Origin: Peptococcaceae bacterium
Lineage (GTDB): Bacteria > Bacillota > Peptococcia > DRI-13 > PHAD01
DNA length: 52,480 bases
NCBI GenBank assembly: GCA_024655825.1
Contig: JANLFJ010000021.1
Location: 1-52,480 of the forward strand
Direction: 5' to 3'
Below, in pieces: positions 8,006 to 16,794 of this stretch. Below the pieces are notes generated by a model. The model made no database searches, was not told the DNA's origin, and saw only the letters and a list, made by a program, of their open reading frames with translations. Position numbers and translations under genes: made by a program. Every line of letters starts with the position of its first letter. The first letter of the stretch is position 1.

Positions 8006-8530
8006 GTGAAATTGAACGTCAGCCGTCTTCGCAAAGAGCCGGGTTCCAGGGAAGAGTTCGGTTGTGTAATAGCGAGCTTCAGGGACGAGGGGGATATTGT
8101 TATTTGCAGCCCTATACAGGTGGAAGGATGCGTTGTTAATACGGGAAAATTGCTGGAAATGAAAGCTAAAGTAAAAACGGCTTTTTTAACCAGTTGCAGC
8201 AGGTGCCTTGAAGAGGTGCGACTTCCCGTTGATTTCGAGTTCACTGAGCATTACTGCCATGAAAGCGACTGCGACCAAGAGATGATAAACAGCGCGGACA
8301 AAAATGATATTACTGTATTTAACGAAGAATGGATAGACATTACCCAGGCAGTCCAGCAGAACCTTATTCTCAACATGCCGATGCGAGTATTATGCAGTCC
8401 CGGTTGCCCGGGTATTTGCCCGCACTGCGGGAAAAACCTGAAAGAAGGAAAGTGCGAATGCCGGGAGGGCGATATTGACCCGCGAATGGCTGTACTGGCC
8501 AAATTAATAAAGGACCAGGCAAACAATTAA
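8006..8530 (+). CDS. yceD: DUF177 / YceD family protein
   Basis: This 174-residue protein belongs to the family encoded directly upstream of rpmF in most bacteria and thought to act in 23S rRNA or ribosome large-subunit maturation. It has the family Cys pair SCSRCLEEV in the middle and a C-terminal Cys cluster CSPGCPGICPHCGKNLKEGKCEC that looks metal-binding. GTG 8006 is chosen because AGAGGTG lies about 9 bases upstream. A longer frame starts at 7943 but would overlap the promoter. It is followed 21 bases later by rpmF, as usual. Confidence 0.87.
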   Translation: MKLNVSRLRKEPGSREEFGCVIASFRDEGDIVICSPIQVEGCVVNTGKLLEMKAKVKTAFLTSCSRCLEEVRLPVDFEFTEHYCHESDCDQEMINSADKNDITVFNEEWIDITQAVQQNLILNMPMRVLCSPGCPGICPHCGKNLKEGKCECREGDIDPRMAVLAKLIKDQANN

Positions 8531-8551
8531 GGAAAAGAGGAGGTGGTCTTC

Positions 8552-8743
8552 ATGGGCGTACAACAACACCGCCGTTCAAAATGCAGGATTCGCAGGAGAA
8601 GAGCAGAAATTCTCAAACTGGAAATTCCCAGTATAGTCACCTGCCCGAAATGCCACGAACTTAAACAGCCCCACCGAATATGCCCTGCCTGCGGGTATTA
8701 TGACGGCAGGAAAATTTTCGAAGTAAAAAAGAAAGCTGAGTAG
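8552..8743 (+). CDS. rpmF: 50S ribosomal protein L32
   Basis: This 63-residue basic protein has the L32 opening MGVQQHRRSK (usual form MGVPKRRTSK) and a zinc-ribbon CPKCHELKQPHRICPACGYYDGR with two CxxC pairs, so it is the zinc-binding C+ form. ATG 8552 follows GAGGAGGTGG. It is cotranscribed with yceD and ends in an intrinsic terminator that separates it from the fatty acid cluster. Confidence 0.94.
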   Translation: MGVQQHRRSKCRIRRRRAEILKLEIPSIVTCPKCHELKQPHRICPACGYYDGRKIFEVKKKAE

Positions 8744-8757
8744 GCTTTCTTTTTTTG
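8727..8757 (+). terminator. Intrinsic terminator after rpmF
   Basis: AAGAAAGC (8729-8736) pairs with GCTTTCTT (8744-8751), followed by more T residues. The stem includes the rpmF stop codon. Confidence 0.85.
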
Positions 8758-8767
8758 TGTTTTTTGC

Positions 8768-8796
8768 TTGCCAAAAACAGCGTTAGAATTTATACT
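8768..8796 (+). promoter_or_regulatory. Sigma-A promoter of the fapR operon
   Basis: TTGCCA (8768-8773), a 17-base spacer and TATACT (8791-8796). The -10 hexamer lies inside the FapR palindrome, so repressor and RNA polymerase would compete directly. Confidence 0.75.
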
Positions 8797-8819
8797 AGGT
8801 ATTGATACCTGCTATAAAT
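8788..8819. promoter_or_regulatory. FapR operator
   Basis: A palindrome of two 15-base arms around a TG centre (core ACTAGGTAT-TG-ATACCTGCT) matches itself at 13 of 15 positions. It resembles the Bacillus FapR box with its ACC/GGT half-sites. FapR repression is relieved by malonyl-CoA, so this site should autoregulate fapR and the fab genes behind it. Confidence 0.75.
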
Positions 8820-8834
8820 CTGGTAAGGAGCTGA

Positions 8835-9395
8835 ATGGCAATGGTAACCAGGTTGAGTAAAAATCAACGGCAAAGAGAATTAGCCCGGTTGCTTTTTACA
8901 AACCCGTTTACCACTGATGAAGAACTGGCAAAAATATTCGATGTCAGTGTCCAAACAATCAGGCTTGACAGGATTGAACTGGGGATCCCGGAACTCAGGG
9001 AAAGAACAAAGCAGGTGGCTGAACAGGCTTTTAAAAAAGTGCGCTCCATGTCGGGCAAAGAGTTCGTGGGAGAACTTCTCGAACTTGAGCTGGGCAATTA
9101 TGCCACTTCTGTTCTGGAAGTGGGAGAAGAGATGGTGGCGGAAAAAAGCCAGGTCTGCCGGGGCGACCATATTTTTTCACAGGCCAATACCCTGGCTACC
9201 GCGCTCATTGATGCCGACATCGTGCTTACAGGCAGCGCCAGGCTGAGATACCGAAGACCGGTTTACTTGCATGAAAAAATTGTGGCCAAGGCGGTTTTTG
9301 CCAGGAAAAAGTATAACAAATACCTGGTTAAAGTGGTGTCCAAGGTCGGGGCGGAAGAGGTTTTTGTCGGTAAATTCATTCTGGTGGCCAGATAG
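8835..9395 (+). CDS. fapR: Fatty acid biosynthesis repressor FapR
   Basis: FapR represses lipid synthesis genes and is released by malonyl-CoA. The N-terminal DeoR-like helix-turn-helix (LARLLFTNPFTTDEELAKIFDVSVQTIRLDRIELGI, residues ~17-51) is joined to a hotdog-fold domain containing HIFSQANTLATALIDADIVLTG, the region that binds malonyl-CoA. The length (186) is typical. ATG 8835 and ATG 8841 are both in frame near GGTAAGGAG, so the start is uncertain by two residues. Placement ahead of plsX-fabHDG and behind its own palindrome supports the call strongly. Confidence 0.93.
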   Translation: MAMVTRLSKNQRQRELARLLFTNPFTTDEELAKIFDVSVQTIRLDRIELGIPELRERTKQVAEQAFKKVRSMSGKEFVGELLELELGNYATSVLEVGEEMVAEKSQVCRGDHIFSQANTLATALIDADIVLTGSARLRYRRPVYLHEKIVAKAVFARKKYNKYLVKVVSKVGAEEVFVGKFILVAR

Positions 9396-9415
9396 ACGAG
9401 GAGGAAGGTGATTTG

Positions 9416-10411
9416 ATGAGGATTGCGGTTGACGCAATGGGCGGCGACCACGCGCCCGCTGAGATTATCAAAGGCGCGCTGGCTGCGGCGGAACTGGATA
9501 GCAGTCTGCACATAATCCTGGTTGGGCAGGAAAAAGAGATAATAAAACACCTGCCGGGTGAACTGGCAAACAGCAGCCGGTTGTCAATAGTCCACTGCCA
9601 GGAAGTTATTGGCATGCACGAACACCCGGCCACGGCCTATCGAAAAAAAAAGGACGCTTCCATAACGGTAGCGACACGGCTGGTAAAGGAAAAAGAAGCC
9701 CAGGCCGTCGTTTCGGCTGGAAGTACGGGAGCGCAAATGGTGGCGGCCCTGTTCGGCCTGGGAAGGCTGGAAGGAGTTGACAGGCCTGCTATTCTCATTA
9801 TTCTTCCGACACTCCAAGGACCAGCCCTGCTCCTTGACGGGGGCGCCAATGCGGACTGCAAACCGGCAAACCTTTTACAGTTCGCAAAAATGGGAAAAAT
9901 TTACGCTGAAAAGGTCCTGGGGATGAATAATCCTCGAGTGGGTTTAATCAACATAGGTGAAGAAGCCGCCAAGGGCAACGATTTGACGATTAAGGCTTAT
10001 GAACTGCTGGGTTCTGACCGAGACCTGAACTTTATAGGAAATATCGAAGGGAGAGACATTTTATCCGGCAAAGCGGAGGTCATGGTCTGCGACGGTTTTG
10101 TAGGCAACATCGCCCTGAAAATTATTGAAGGCACGGCAGGAACCATCATGGCTCTGCTGAAGGAAGAAATGACGGCCAGCCTTTGGCGAAAAATAGGGGC
10201 GCTCATGTTAAAACCGGGGCTCAAGAGATTGAAATGGCGCCTTGATTATGCGGAGTACGGGGGTATGCCTCTTCTCGGAGTAAAAGGGGTCAGCATCATT
10301 TGCCACGGCAGCTCCCAGGCAAAAGCGATTAAAAATGCCATTGCGGCAGCCAAGGATTGTGTAAACAGCAACTTCATTGATGAACTGCAAAAGAGCATCG
10401 AAAAATGGTAA
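9416..10411 (+). CDS. plsX: Phosphate acyltransferase PlsX
   Basis: PlsX makes acyl-phosphate from acyl-ACP, the first step of phosphatidic acid synthesis with PlsY. The protein is 331 residues and begins MRIAVDAMGGDHAPAEIIKGAL, the family signature. Later motifs are VSAGSTGAQMVAALFGLG, LLDGGANADCKPANLLQFA, GLINIGEEAAKGNDL and CDGFVGNIALKIIEG. ATG 9416 follows GAGGAAGG. The gene lies 20 bases behind fapR and 13 bases ahead of fabH, in the standard fapR-plsX-fabH order. Confidence 0.94.
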   Translation: MRIAVDAMGGDHAPAEIIKGALAAAELDSSLHIILVGQEKEIIKHLPGELANSSRLSIVHCQEVIGMHEHPATAYRKKKDASITVATRLVKEKEAQAVVSAGSTGAQMVAALFGLGRLEGVDRPAILIILPTLQGPALLLDGGANADCKPANLLQFAKMGKIYAEKVLGMNNPRVGLINIGEEAAKGNDLTIKAYELLGSDRDLNFIGNIEGRDILSGKAEVMVCDGFVGNIALKIIEGTAGTIMALLKEEMTASLWRKIGALMLKPGLKRLKWRLDYAEYGGMPLLGVKGVSIICHGSSQAKAIKNAIAAAKDCVNSNFIDELQKSIEKW

Positions 10412-10424
10412 GGTTGGTGAGAAG

Positions 10425-11423
10425 ATGTCTGCATTTTTAAGACCGGCGGGGATTACTGGCATCGGCACTTATTTGCCCTCGCAAAAGATTACGAACGCGG
10501 ACCTGGAGAAAATGGTGGATACCTCGGACGAATGGATTCGCACGCGCACCGGGATTTCAGAACGCCGAAAAGCGGATCCGGCGGAAGCCGCGTCGGATCT
10601 GGGAACCAAGGCCGCGCTGAAAGCGCTGGAAGATGCGGGAGTGACACCTGAGGAAATAGAGATGATAATTGTTTCCACCGCCAATCCAGACATGCTGTTT
10701 CCGGCTACTGCCTGTTTGATCCAGGATAACCTGGGAGCCAAGAACTCGGGAGCTTTTGACTTGTTTGCCGCCTGCACGGGATTCATTTACGCGCTGGCGG
10801 TAGCCAACCAGTTTGTGGCTTCGGGGATGTATAACACCGTGCTGGTGGTGGCGACGGAAATACTGACAAGATTGGTCAACTGGGAAGACCGCAACACCTG
10901 CGTGCTGTTTGGCGATGGGGCCGGGGCGGCGGTGGTGAGACCAGTCGGGGAAGGTGAAGGCTTTCTATCCTTCGATTTGCATGCCGAAGGCGCCGGCGGC
11001 GACCTGCTGAAAGTTCCGGCAGGCGGTTCCAGGATGCCTGCTTCCCTGGATACCGTCGCTAACAAGATGCATTACATACACATGGCCGGCAACGAGGTCT
11101 TCAAATTCGCCGTAAGGATTATGGGGGAAACAGCGTTGAAGGCGCTGGAAAAAGCGGGTTTATCGAAAGAAGACGTGGATTTTCTTATTCCTCATCAGGC
11201 CAACACGCGGATCATTGACTCGGCTGTAAAACGGCTTGGACTTTCACCGGACAAAGTATATATAAACCTGGATAAGTACGGCAACATGTCGAGCGCATCC
11301 ATCCCCGTGGCTTTGGAAGAAGCCCTGGAAAAGGGTTTGATCAAAAAAGGAGACTGTCTTGTGCTGGTAGGGTTTGGGGCCGGGTTAACCTACGGAGCCT
11401 GCGTGCTGAAATGGTGCAAGTGA
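10425..11423 (+). CDS. fabH: Beta-ketoacyl-ACP synthase III
   Basis: FabH condenses acetyl-CoA (or a branched starter) with malonyl-ACP to begin fatty acid synthesis. The Cys-His-Asn triad is visible: C117 in FAACTGF, H257 in PHQANTR and N287 in YGNMSSASIP. The starter-pocket stretch WIRTRTGISERR is also present. The length is 332 residues. ATG 10425 is chosen to match the family N-terminus (GITGIGTYLPS); upstream in-frame codons overlap plsX. Confidence 0.95.
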   Translation: MSAFLRPAGITGIGTYLPSQKITNADLEKMVDTSDEWIRTRTGISERRKADPAEAASDLGTKAALKALEDAGVTPEEIEMIIVSTANPDMLFPATACLIQDNLGAKNSGAFDLFAACTGFIYALAVANQFVASGMYNTVLVVATEILTRLVNWEDRNTCVLFGDGAGAAVVRPVGEGEGFLSFDLHAEGAGGDLLKVPAGGSRMPASLDTVANKMHYIHMAGNEVFKFAVRIMGETALKALEKAGLSKEDVDFLIPHQANTRIIDSAVKRLGLSPDKVYINLDKYGNMSSASIPVALEEALEKGLIKKGDCLVLVGFGAGLTYGACVLKWCK

Positions 11424-11445
11424 TTAGTAAAGGGGAGATTGTGAA

Positions 11446-12396
11446 TTGGAAACAGCTTTACATACGGAATTATGCGATTTAATAGGGATAAAGCACCCGG
11501 TCATCCAGGGAGGAATGGCCTGGGTGGCCACCGCCGAGCTTGCGGCGGCAGTATCCGAAGCCGGCGGCCTGGGGATCATAGGCGCGGGAAACGCGCCTGG
11601 AGAGGTGGTGCGCCAGCAAATCAGGAAAGCGAAAGCCCTGACGGCAAAACCTTTTGGGGTTAACGTGTATTACCTGTCGCCGTTCGTGGAGGAGGTTATC
11701 GAAGCGGTCATCGACGAAAAGGTCGCCGTTATCACCACCGGGGCCGGCAACCCGGGGAAACACATTCCCAGGCTCAAGGAAGCGGGAATAAAAACCATAC
11801 CGGTTGTATCTGCTGTTGCCCTGGCCAAGCGCCTGGAAAAAGCGGGCGTGGATGCCGTGATTGCGGAAGGAATGGAGTGCGGCGGGCACACGGGAGAACT
11901 GACCACGATGGCTCTTGTGCCGCAGATTGTGGATGCGGTTCAGGTCCCCGTGATCGCCGCCGGGGGCATAGCTGACGGAAGGCAGCTCGCGGCTGCCTTA
12001 TGTCTGGGAGCGAAGGGCGTGCAGATGGGAACGCGTTTTATCTGCGCCAAGGAATGCACTGTGCACATGAATTACAAACAGGCCGTTATTGGGGCAAAGG
12101 ACCGCGATACAGTTCTCACGGGCTATCCGGGGCATTATGTCCGTGTCCTCAAAAACAAGCTGACACTGGAGTTCGAAAAATTGACCAGGGCCGGGGCGGA
12201 GGAAGGGGAATTCGAAAAGCTTGGCACAGGCAGACTCAGGGCAGCGGCGGTTGAGGGCGATGTCCTGACGGGTTCGGTAATGGCCGGGCAGGTTGCGGCA
12301 ATGGTCAAAAAAATCCAGCCGGCTTCAGAGATCATTGAGGAAATAATCGGCGAAGCAAGGCAAGTCCTGACTCAAAAAAGCAAATTATTCAGGTGA
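11446..12396 (+). CDS. fabK: FMN-dependent enoyl-ACP reductase II
   Basis: FabK performs the last reduction of each elongation cycle using FMN and NAD(P)H, in place of FabI. The TIM-barrel protein (316 residues) has QGGMAWVATAELAAAVSEAGGLGIIGAG near the N-terminus, the catalytic His in EGMECGGHTGE (H148) and the FMN-binding VIAAGGIADGRQLAAALCLGAKGVQMGTRF. TTG 11446 is used because AGGGGAG precedes it by 8 bases and the nearby GTG is out of frame. A second, divergent member of this family follows acpP. Confidence 0.92.
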   Translation: METALHTELCDLIGIKHPVIQGGMAWVATAELAAAVSEAGGLGIIGAGNAPGEVVRQQIRKAKALTAKPFGVNVYYLSPFVEEVIEAVIDEKVAVITTGAGNPGKHIPRLKEAGIKTIPVVSAVALAKRLEKAGVDAVIAEGMECGGHTGELTTMALVPQIVDAVQVPVIAAGGIADGRQLAAALCLGAKGVQMGTRFICAKECTVHMNYKQAVIGAKDRDTVLTGYPGHYVRVLKNKLTLEFEKLTRAGAEEGEFEKLGTGRLRAAAVEGDVLTGSVMAGQVAAMVKKIQPASEIIEEIIGEARQVLTQKSKLFR

Positions 12397-12414
12397 GGGG
12401 TTTTTGGTATCATT

Positions 12415-13389
12415 ATGGATAAAAAAATTATGGCGTTTGTTTTTCCCGGGCAGGGTTCCCAGTATGTCGGAATGGGAAAAGAAATATGCGAAGAGTATCC
12501 TGCCGCCAAAAACGTTTTTGACGAGGCTGAGGAAAGACTTGGTTTCTCGATAAGCGAGCTCTGTTTTAACGGGCCGGAAGACGAGCTTAAGCTGACCGTA
12601 AACACGCAGCCCGCCATTTTGACCACCAGCGTCGCTCTGCTGAGGGTGGTGGAACAAGAGGGGATCAGACCGTGTTTTGTGGCCGGTCACAGTCTCGGCG
12701 AGTATTCGGCGCTGGTTGCCGCGGGAGCGCTTTCCTTCGGTGATGCCGTATGGCTGGTAAGAAAAAGGGGGGCCTTCATGCAGGAAGCAGTAGGGCCGGG
12801 AAAAGGGACAATGGCGGCCATCATGGGACTGGAAGAGAAGGAAGTCCAAAAGATATGCCGTGAGGCCTCGCTTAGCGGGGTGGTGGAACCAGCGAACTTC
12901 AACTCGCCCGGGCAGATTGTCATCGCCGGCGAGACGCATGCGGTGAATAAGGCGGTGGAACTGGCCAAGTCCGCAGGCGCAAAGAGGGCCGTCATGCTTC
13001 CGGTCAGCGGCCCGTTTCATTCAAGCCTTTTGAAGCCGGCCTCCTCCAGGTTGAGCGAGGAGCTGGCAAAAGTGGAAATCAAACAAGCCAGCATTCCCGT
13101 GGTGGCCAATTATACGGCCCGGCTGGAAAAAGACCCTAAAGAAATCAGGCGCAACTTGGTGGAACAGGTGAACAACGCCGTATTGTGGCAGCAATCTGTG
13201 GAAACACTTCTTGAGCTGGGCGTGAACGCCTTCATTGAAATAGGTCCGGGAAAAGTTTTAAGCGGTTTGATTAAAAAGGTTGCTAAAAACGCAGAAATGT
13301 ATAATATTGAAGATGTAGCCAGTTTAAGGGAAACGCTGACCACGCTTAAAGGAGGTCAGGACATTGGCAGATTGCAGGAAATCGTTTGA
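12415..13389 (+). CDS. fabD: Malonyl-CoA:ACP transacylase
   Basis: FabD loads malonate onto ACP. The protein is 324 residues with the opening FVFPGQGSQYVGMGKE, the nucleophile S93 in GHSLGEYSAL and the catalytic H202 in SGPFHSSLL. Its 3' end overlaps fabG by 26 bases, suggesting translational coupling. AGGTGAGGGG lies about 14 bases upstream of ATG 12415. Confidence 0.94.
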   Translation: MDKKIMAFVFPGQGSQYVGMGKEICEEYPAAKNVFDEAEERLGFSISELCFNGPEDELKLTVNTQPAILTTSVALLRVVEQEGIRPCFVAGHSLGEYSALVAAGALSFGDAVWLVRKRGAFMQEAVGPGKGTMAAIMGLEEKEVQKICREASLSGVVEPANFNSPGQIVIAGETHAVNKAVELAKSAGAKRAVMLPVSGPFHSSLLKPASSRLSEELAKVEIKQASIPVVANYTARLEKDPKEIRRNLVEQVNNAVLWQQSVETLLELGVNAFIEIGPGKVLSGLIKKVAKNAEMYNIEDVASLRETLTTLKGGQDIGRLQEIV

Positions 13390-14122
13390 GGACAAGGTGG
13401 TGCTTGTCACCGGGGCTTCCCGGGGTATTGGAAGGGCGGTCGCCCTTGCTTTTGCTAAAGAAGGCGCCGTGGTGATTATTAACTACCAGAGCAGCGACGA
13501 GGCTGCCGCTCAAACCCTGGAGCAGGTCAAAGCGCTTGGCGGCAAGGGCGAAACGGTTAAGGCGGACGTAGCGCTGGCAGGACAGGTCGAACAGATGATC
13601 AGGGATGTGGTCGGCAAATACGGGCGTCTGGATGTTCTGGTCAACAATGCCGGTATAACCCGTGACGGCCTGCTCGTAAGAATGAAAGACGAAGAATGGG
13701 ATCGGGTCATCTCGACAAATCTTACCGGATCCTTTAATTGTCTGAGAGCAGCCGCGAAGCCGATGATGAAGCAGCGCTCCGGCAGGATCATCAATATCAG
13801 CTCCGTCGTGGGCCTGACAGGAAATACCGGGCAGGCAAACTATGCGGCGGCAAAGGCGGGCCTTTTGGGGTTGACAAAGAGCGCGGCCAGGGAACTGGCC
13901 TCGCGGGGAATAACGGTGAATGCCGTGGCCCCTGGTTATATTACCACCGACATGACGGAACAGATTTCCAAAGATGCCAGGGAACAGCTGGCTGCGCGCA
14001 TACCAGCCGGCCGCCTGGGTAATCCTGATGATGTGGCCCAGCTCGTGCTTTTTCTGGCAGGCCCAGGCGCGACATACATAACTGGCCAGGTCGTGGCCGT
14101 TGACGGCGGCATGACCATGTAA
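13364..14122 (+). CDS. fabG: 3-Oxoacyl-ACP reductase
   Basis: FabG is the NADPH-dependent short-chain dehydrogenase of the elongation cycle. The nucleotide-binding [12 protein letters not shown] (residues 16-27), [14 protein letters not shown], the catalytic Ser in NISSVVG, the YAAAK (YxxxK) pair and the C-terminal [14 protein letters not shown] are all present. It is 252 residues long. The TTG start at 13364 lies inside the fabD coding region behind GGAGG. Confidence 0.94.
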   Translation: MADCRKSFEDKVVLVTGASRGIGRAVALAFAKEGAVVIINYQSSDEAAAQTLEQVKALGGKGETVKADVALAGQVEQMIRDVVGKYGRLDVLVNNAGITRDGLLVRMKDEEWDRVISTNLTGSFNCLRAAAKPMMKQRSGRIINISSVVGLTGNTGQANYAAAKAGLLGLTKSAARELASRGITVNAVAPGYITTDMTEQISKDAREQLAARIPAGRLGNPDDVAQLVLFLAGPGATYITGQVVAVDGGMTM

Positions 14123-14162
14123 AACAAGAAACAACAGGCGGCATTTGGAAGGAGGTGAAAGG

Positions 14163-14390
14163 ATGAACATATTTGAGAAGGTTAAATCAATAGTGGCTGA
14201 ACAGCTGGGTGTTGAAGCGGCTGATATAACGCTGGAAACCACCTTTGATGACCTGAATGCTGATTCCCTGGACGTTGTCGAATTAATTATGGCCCTGGAA
14301 GAGGAGTTTGATATCGAAATCCCTGATGAGGATGCAGAGAAGATTAAAACTGTCGGTGACGCGGTGGATTACATCAAAGAAAGACAGTAG
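14163..14390 (+). CDS. acpP: Acyl carrier protein
   Basis: This 75-residue acidic protein carries the phosphopantetheine attachment motif [12 protein letters not shown] with Ser35. It is the carrier for all intermediates of the neighbouring Fab enzymes. ATG 14163 follows GGAAGGAGGTG, one of the strongest ribosome binding sites in the window, in keeping with the high copy number of ACP. An in-frame upstream ATG at 14145 overlaps that site and is rejected. Confidence 0.96.
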   Translation: MNIFEKVKSIVAEQLGVEAADITLETTFDDLNADSLDVVELIMALEEEFDIEIPDEDAEKIKTVGDAVDYIKERQ

Positions 14391-14395
14391 TTTAA

Positions 14396-14434
14396 TTAGG
14401 AGGTCCCGTAACCCCAAGCGGCGGGACCTCCTAA
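14396..14434. terminator. Perfect 13-bp hairpin between acpP and the FabK-like gene
   Basis: TTAGGAGGTCCCG (14396-14408) pairs exactly with CGGGACCTCCTAA (14422-14434) around a 13-base loop. No T-run follows, so full termination is doubtful. It may act as a transcript stabiliser or processing site that sets acpP mRNA above the downstream genes. The 5' arm contains a Shine-Dalgarno sequence without a start codon nearby. Confidence 0.65.
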
Positions 14435-14455
14435 TAAAAAGCAGGAGGTAAGACG

Positions 14456-15403
14456 GTGAAATTACCAGAACTCAGCATAAGCAATCTAAAACCGGCGATA
14501 CCTATTATCCAGGGTGGAATGGCCATCCGGATATCCACCTCGCGTCTTGCCGCGGCCGTAGCCAATGAAGGCGGAATCGGCCTGATTGCCGGAAGCGGCA
14601 TGTCACCACAGGAATTAAAAGAAGAGATTAAAAGCGCGCGCAGTCTTTCCCAAGGGATTATTGGGGTTAACATCATGTATGCGGTATCGGCCTTCGCCGA
14701 ACTGGTTAAAACAGCGATCGAAGAAAAAATAGATTTGATTGTATCCGGGGCTGGTTTTTCCCGCGACATGTTCGGTTGGGGAAAGGAAGCCGGGGTTCCC
14801 GTCGTCCCCATTGTCGGTACGGACAAACTTGCGGCAATTTCGCAAAAACTGGGGGCTTCGGCGGTAATCGTGGAAGGGAAGGAAGCAGGCGGGCACCTTG
14901 GGACCAGCGAATCCGTTAAAGAACTCCTCCCGAAAGTCAAAAAAGCCGTTTCCATCCCGGTCATTGCCGCGGGCGGGATTGTTGACGGCAAGGATATGGC
15001 GGAAATGATCAAACTGGGCGCCGACGGCGTGCAAATCGGTATTCGTTTTGCGGCAAGCGAGGAGTCGAATGCGGACACCAGGCTGAAAGAGGCTTACGTT
15101 AAAGCCAAAGATGAAGACATCATACTGATCAACAGCCCTGTCGGTCTTCCGGGAAGAGCCATCCGCAACGAATTCACCGAAAAACTGAGCCAAGGCCTGA
15201 CACTTTTTCCGAAAAGCTGTGTCAAATGCTTGAAGGAATGCGCCAAAAACTTTTGCATCATGGAAGCGCTTCAAAACGCCCAGCAGGGAAAATTGGCGGA
15301 AGGCTTGATTTTTTCGGGGGAGTATATTGGCAAAATAAAGGAAATATTACCGGTGAGAGAGATTATTCGCAACCTGCTGCGCGAAGCGGCAGAGTGCGTT
15401 TGA
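14456..15403 (+). CDS. Nitronate monooxygenase / FabK-like flavoprotein with C-terminal Cys cluster
   Basis: This 315-residue FMN TIM-barrel is related to FabK and to nitronate monooxygenases. It shows IIQGGMAIRIST, the His-containing GKEAGGHLGTSE (H147) and the FMN phosphate loop VIAAGGIVDGKDMAEMIKLGADGVQIGIRF. Unlike the fabK at 11446 it carries C255-x2-C258-x3-C262-x4-C267, which could hold an iron-sulfur cluster or zinc. GTG 14456 follows GCAGGAGG. Lying between acpP and fabF, it probably acts in fatty acid metabolism. The substrate is not known, and either a second enoyl-ACP reductase or a nitronate/quinone-type oxidoreductase is possible. Confidence 0.8.
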   Translation: MKLPELSISNLKPAIPIIQGGMAIRISTSRLAAAVANEGGIGLIAGSGMSPQELKEEIKSARSLSQGIIGVNIMYAVSAFAELVKTAIEEKIDLIVSGAGFSRDMFGWGKEAGVPVVPIVGTDKLAAISQKLGASAVIVEGKEAGGHLGTSESVKELLPKVKKAVSIPVIAAGGIVDGKDMAEMIKLGADGVQIGIRFAASEESNADTRLKEAYVKAKDEDIILINSPVGLPGRAIRNEFTEKLSQGLTLFPKSCVKCLKECAKNFCIMEALQNAQQGKLAEGLIFSGEYIGKIKEILPVREIIRNLLREAAECV

Positions 15404-15426
15404 AATAAAAATCATGGGGGTGTTGT

Positions 15427-16683
15427 ATGAAAAGACGAGTGGTAATAACCGGGATGTCCGCAATTTCACCGGTCGGAACAGGACTAGAATTGTTTTGGGA
15501 AAGGATAACCGCAGGCCAGTCAGGGATAGTAAAAATATCGCGGTTTGAGACGACTGGTTACTCCACGCAAATAGCTGGCGAAGTAAACGATTTTGACCCT
15601 TCAATATATATCGACAAAAAGGAAGCCAGGCGAATGGATCGTTTTGCTCAGTTTGCCGTGGCCGGGGCACGAATGGCGCTTGCTGACGCCGGGATCAAAC
15701 CGGAAGAACTGGAAAAAGAAAGAACCGGGGTAATAATGGGTTCAGGGATAGGCGGCATCGAAACGTTGGAAGAGACGGCCCGGGTCCTCCATGAAAAAGG
15801 TCCAAGCCGTGTAAGCCCGTTTTTTGTGCCGATGATGATTGGCAACATGGCGGCGGGCCAAGTGGCTATCAATTTGGGAGCAACCGGCCCCAATATTACT
15901 GTGGTTACGGCCTGCGCTTCAGGAACCAACGCCATTGGCGACGCCTTTAAGCTGATCCAGCGCGGCGCAGCAGAACTGGTGATTACCGGGGGAACCGAAG
16001 CATCGATAACCCCTCTTGCTCTTGCCGGATTCTGTGCGATGAAGGCTCTTTCCACGCACAACGACGAACCGCAAAAAGCCAGCCGTCCTTTCGATGCGGA
16101 GCGTGATGGTTTCGTTATGGGAGAAGGGGCAGGCATACTTGTCCTGGAAAGCCTGGAGCACGCACAGGCAAGGGGGGCCCGGATCTATGCGGAAGTACTT
16201 GGATACGGAGCTACCGCCGACGCTTATCATATTACGGCGCCTGCACCCGGCGGCGAGGGCATGTCCAGGTCGATGAGCGAAGCCTTGAAAGACGCGGGAC
16301 TTCGGCCGGAAGACATCGACTATATCAATGCGCACGGCACTTCCACAGACCTGAATGATAAGTTCGAAACCATGGCCATCAAGAATGTTTTTGGAGGACA
16401 TGCCTCTAAACTGGCCATCAGCTCAATCAAATCAATGACCGGACACTTGCTTGGGGCGGCAGGCGGGATTGAAATGGTTGCCACGGTGTTATCCGTGTAT
16501 AAAGACCTTGTCCCGCCAACAATCAATTATGAAAATCCTGATCCCGACTGCGATCTCGACTACGTTCCGAATAAGGCGCGCAAAATGACAGTTCACTGCG
16601 CTCTCAGCAATTCCTTCGGCTTCGGAGGACAAAACGCCACTGTCGTGGTAGGCAAATACAATTCGCCAAATAAACGTGAATAA
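15427..16683 (+). CDS. fabF: Beta-ketoacyl-ACP synthase II
   Basis: FabF carries out the elongating condensations. At 418 residues it is full length. The catalytic Cys163 lies in [13 protein letters not shown], His303 in [11 protein letters not shown] and His340 in [13 protein letters not shown], and the [12 protein letters not shown]-terminus is present. ATG 15427 follows GGGGGTG. It closes the fatty acid block; a hairpin follows before rnc. Confidence 0.95.
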   Translation: MKRRVVITGMSAISPVGTGLELFWERITAGQSGIVKISRFETTGYSTQIAGEVNDFDPSIYIDKKEARRMDRFAQFAVAGARMALADAGIKPEELEKERTGVIMGSGIGGIETLEETARVLHEKGPSRVSPFFVPMMIGNMAAGQVAINLGATGPNITVVTACASGTNAIGDAFKLIQRGAAELVITGGTEASITPLALAGFCAMKALSTHNDEPQKASRPFDAERDGFVMGEGAGILVLESLEHAQARGARIYAEVLGYGATADAYHITAPAPGGEGMSRSMSEALKDAGLRPEDIDYINAHGTSTDLNDKFETMAIKNVFGGHASKLAISSIKSMTGHLLGAAGGIEMVATVLSVYKDLVPPTINYENPDPDCDLDYVPNKARKMTVHCALSNSFGFGGQNATVVVGKYNSPNKRE

Positions 16684-16724
16684 CCATTCCATCTTGTGGT
16701 TTCATCGAAATAGCGTCATAATAT

Positions 16725-16752
16725 AAGGGAGGCTCGCGAAAGCCTCCCTTGT
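16725..16752 (+). terminator. Hairpin terminator after fabF
   Basis: AAGGGAGGCT (16725-16734) pairs exactly with AGCCTCCCTT (16741-16750), with loop CGCGAA. Only a short, interrupted T-tract follows (TTGTGTT), so termination may be partial and allow read-through into rnc. Confidence 0.65.
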
Positions 16753-16794
16753 GTTATGCAGGGCTATAGGCAAACAAAGGGGTGTTAAACGACC

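Noticed and set aside
14431-15078. Minus-strand frame opposite the FabK-like flavoprotein
   Set aside because: The plus-strand frame carries complete FMN-binding motifs; the opposite frame has low-complexity Ser/Pro sequence.
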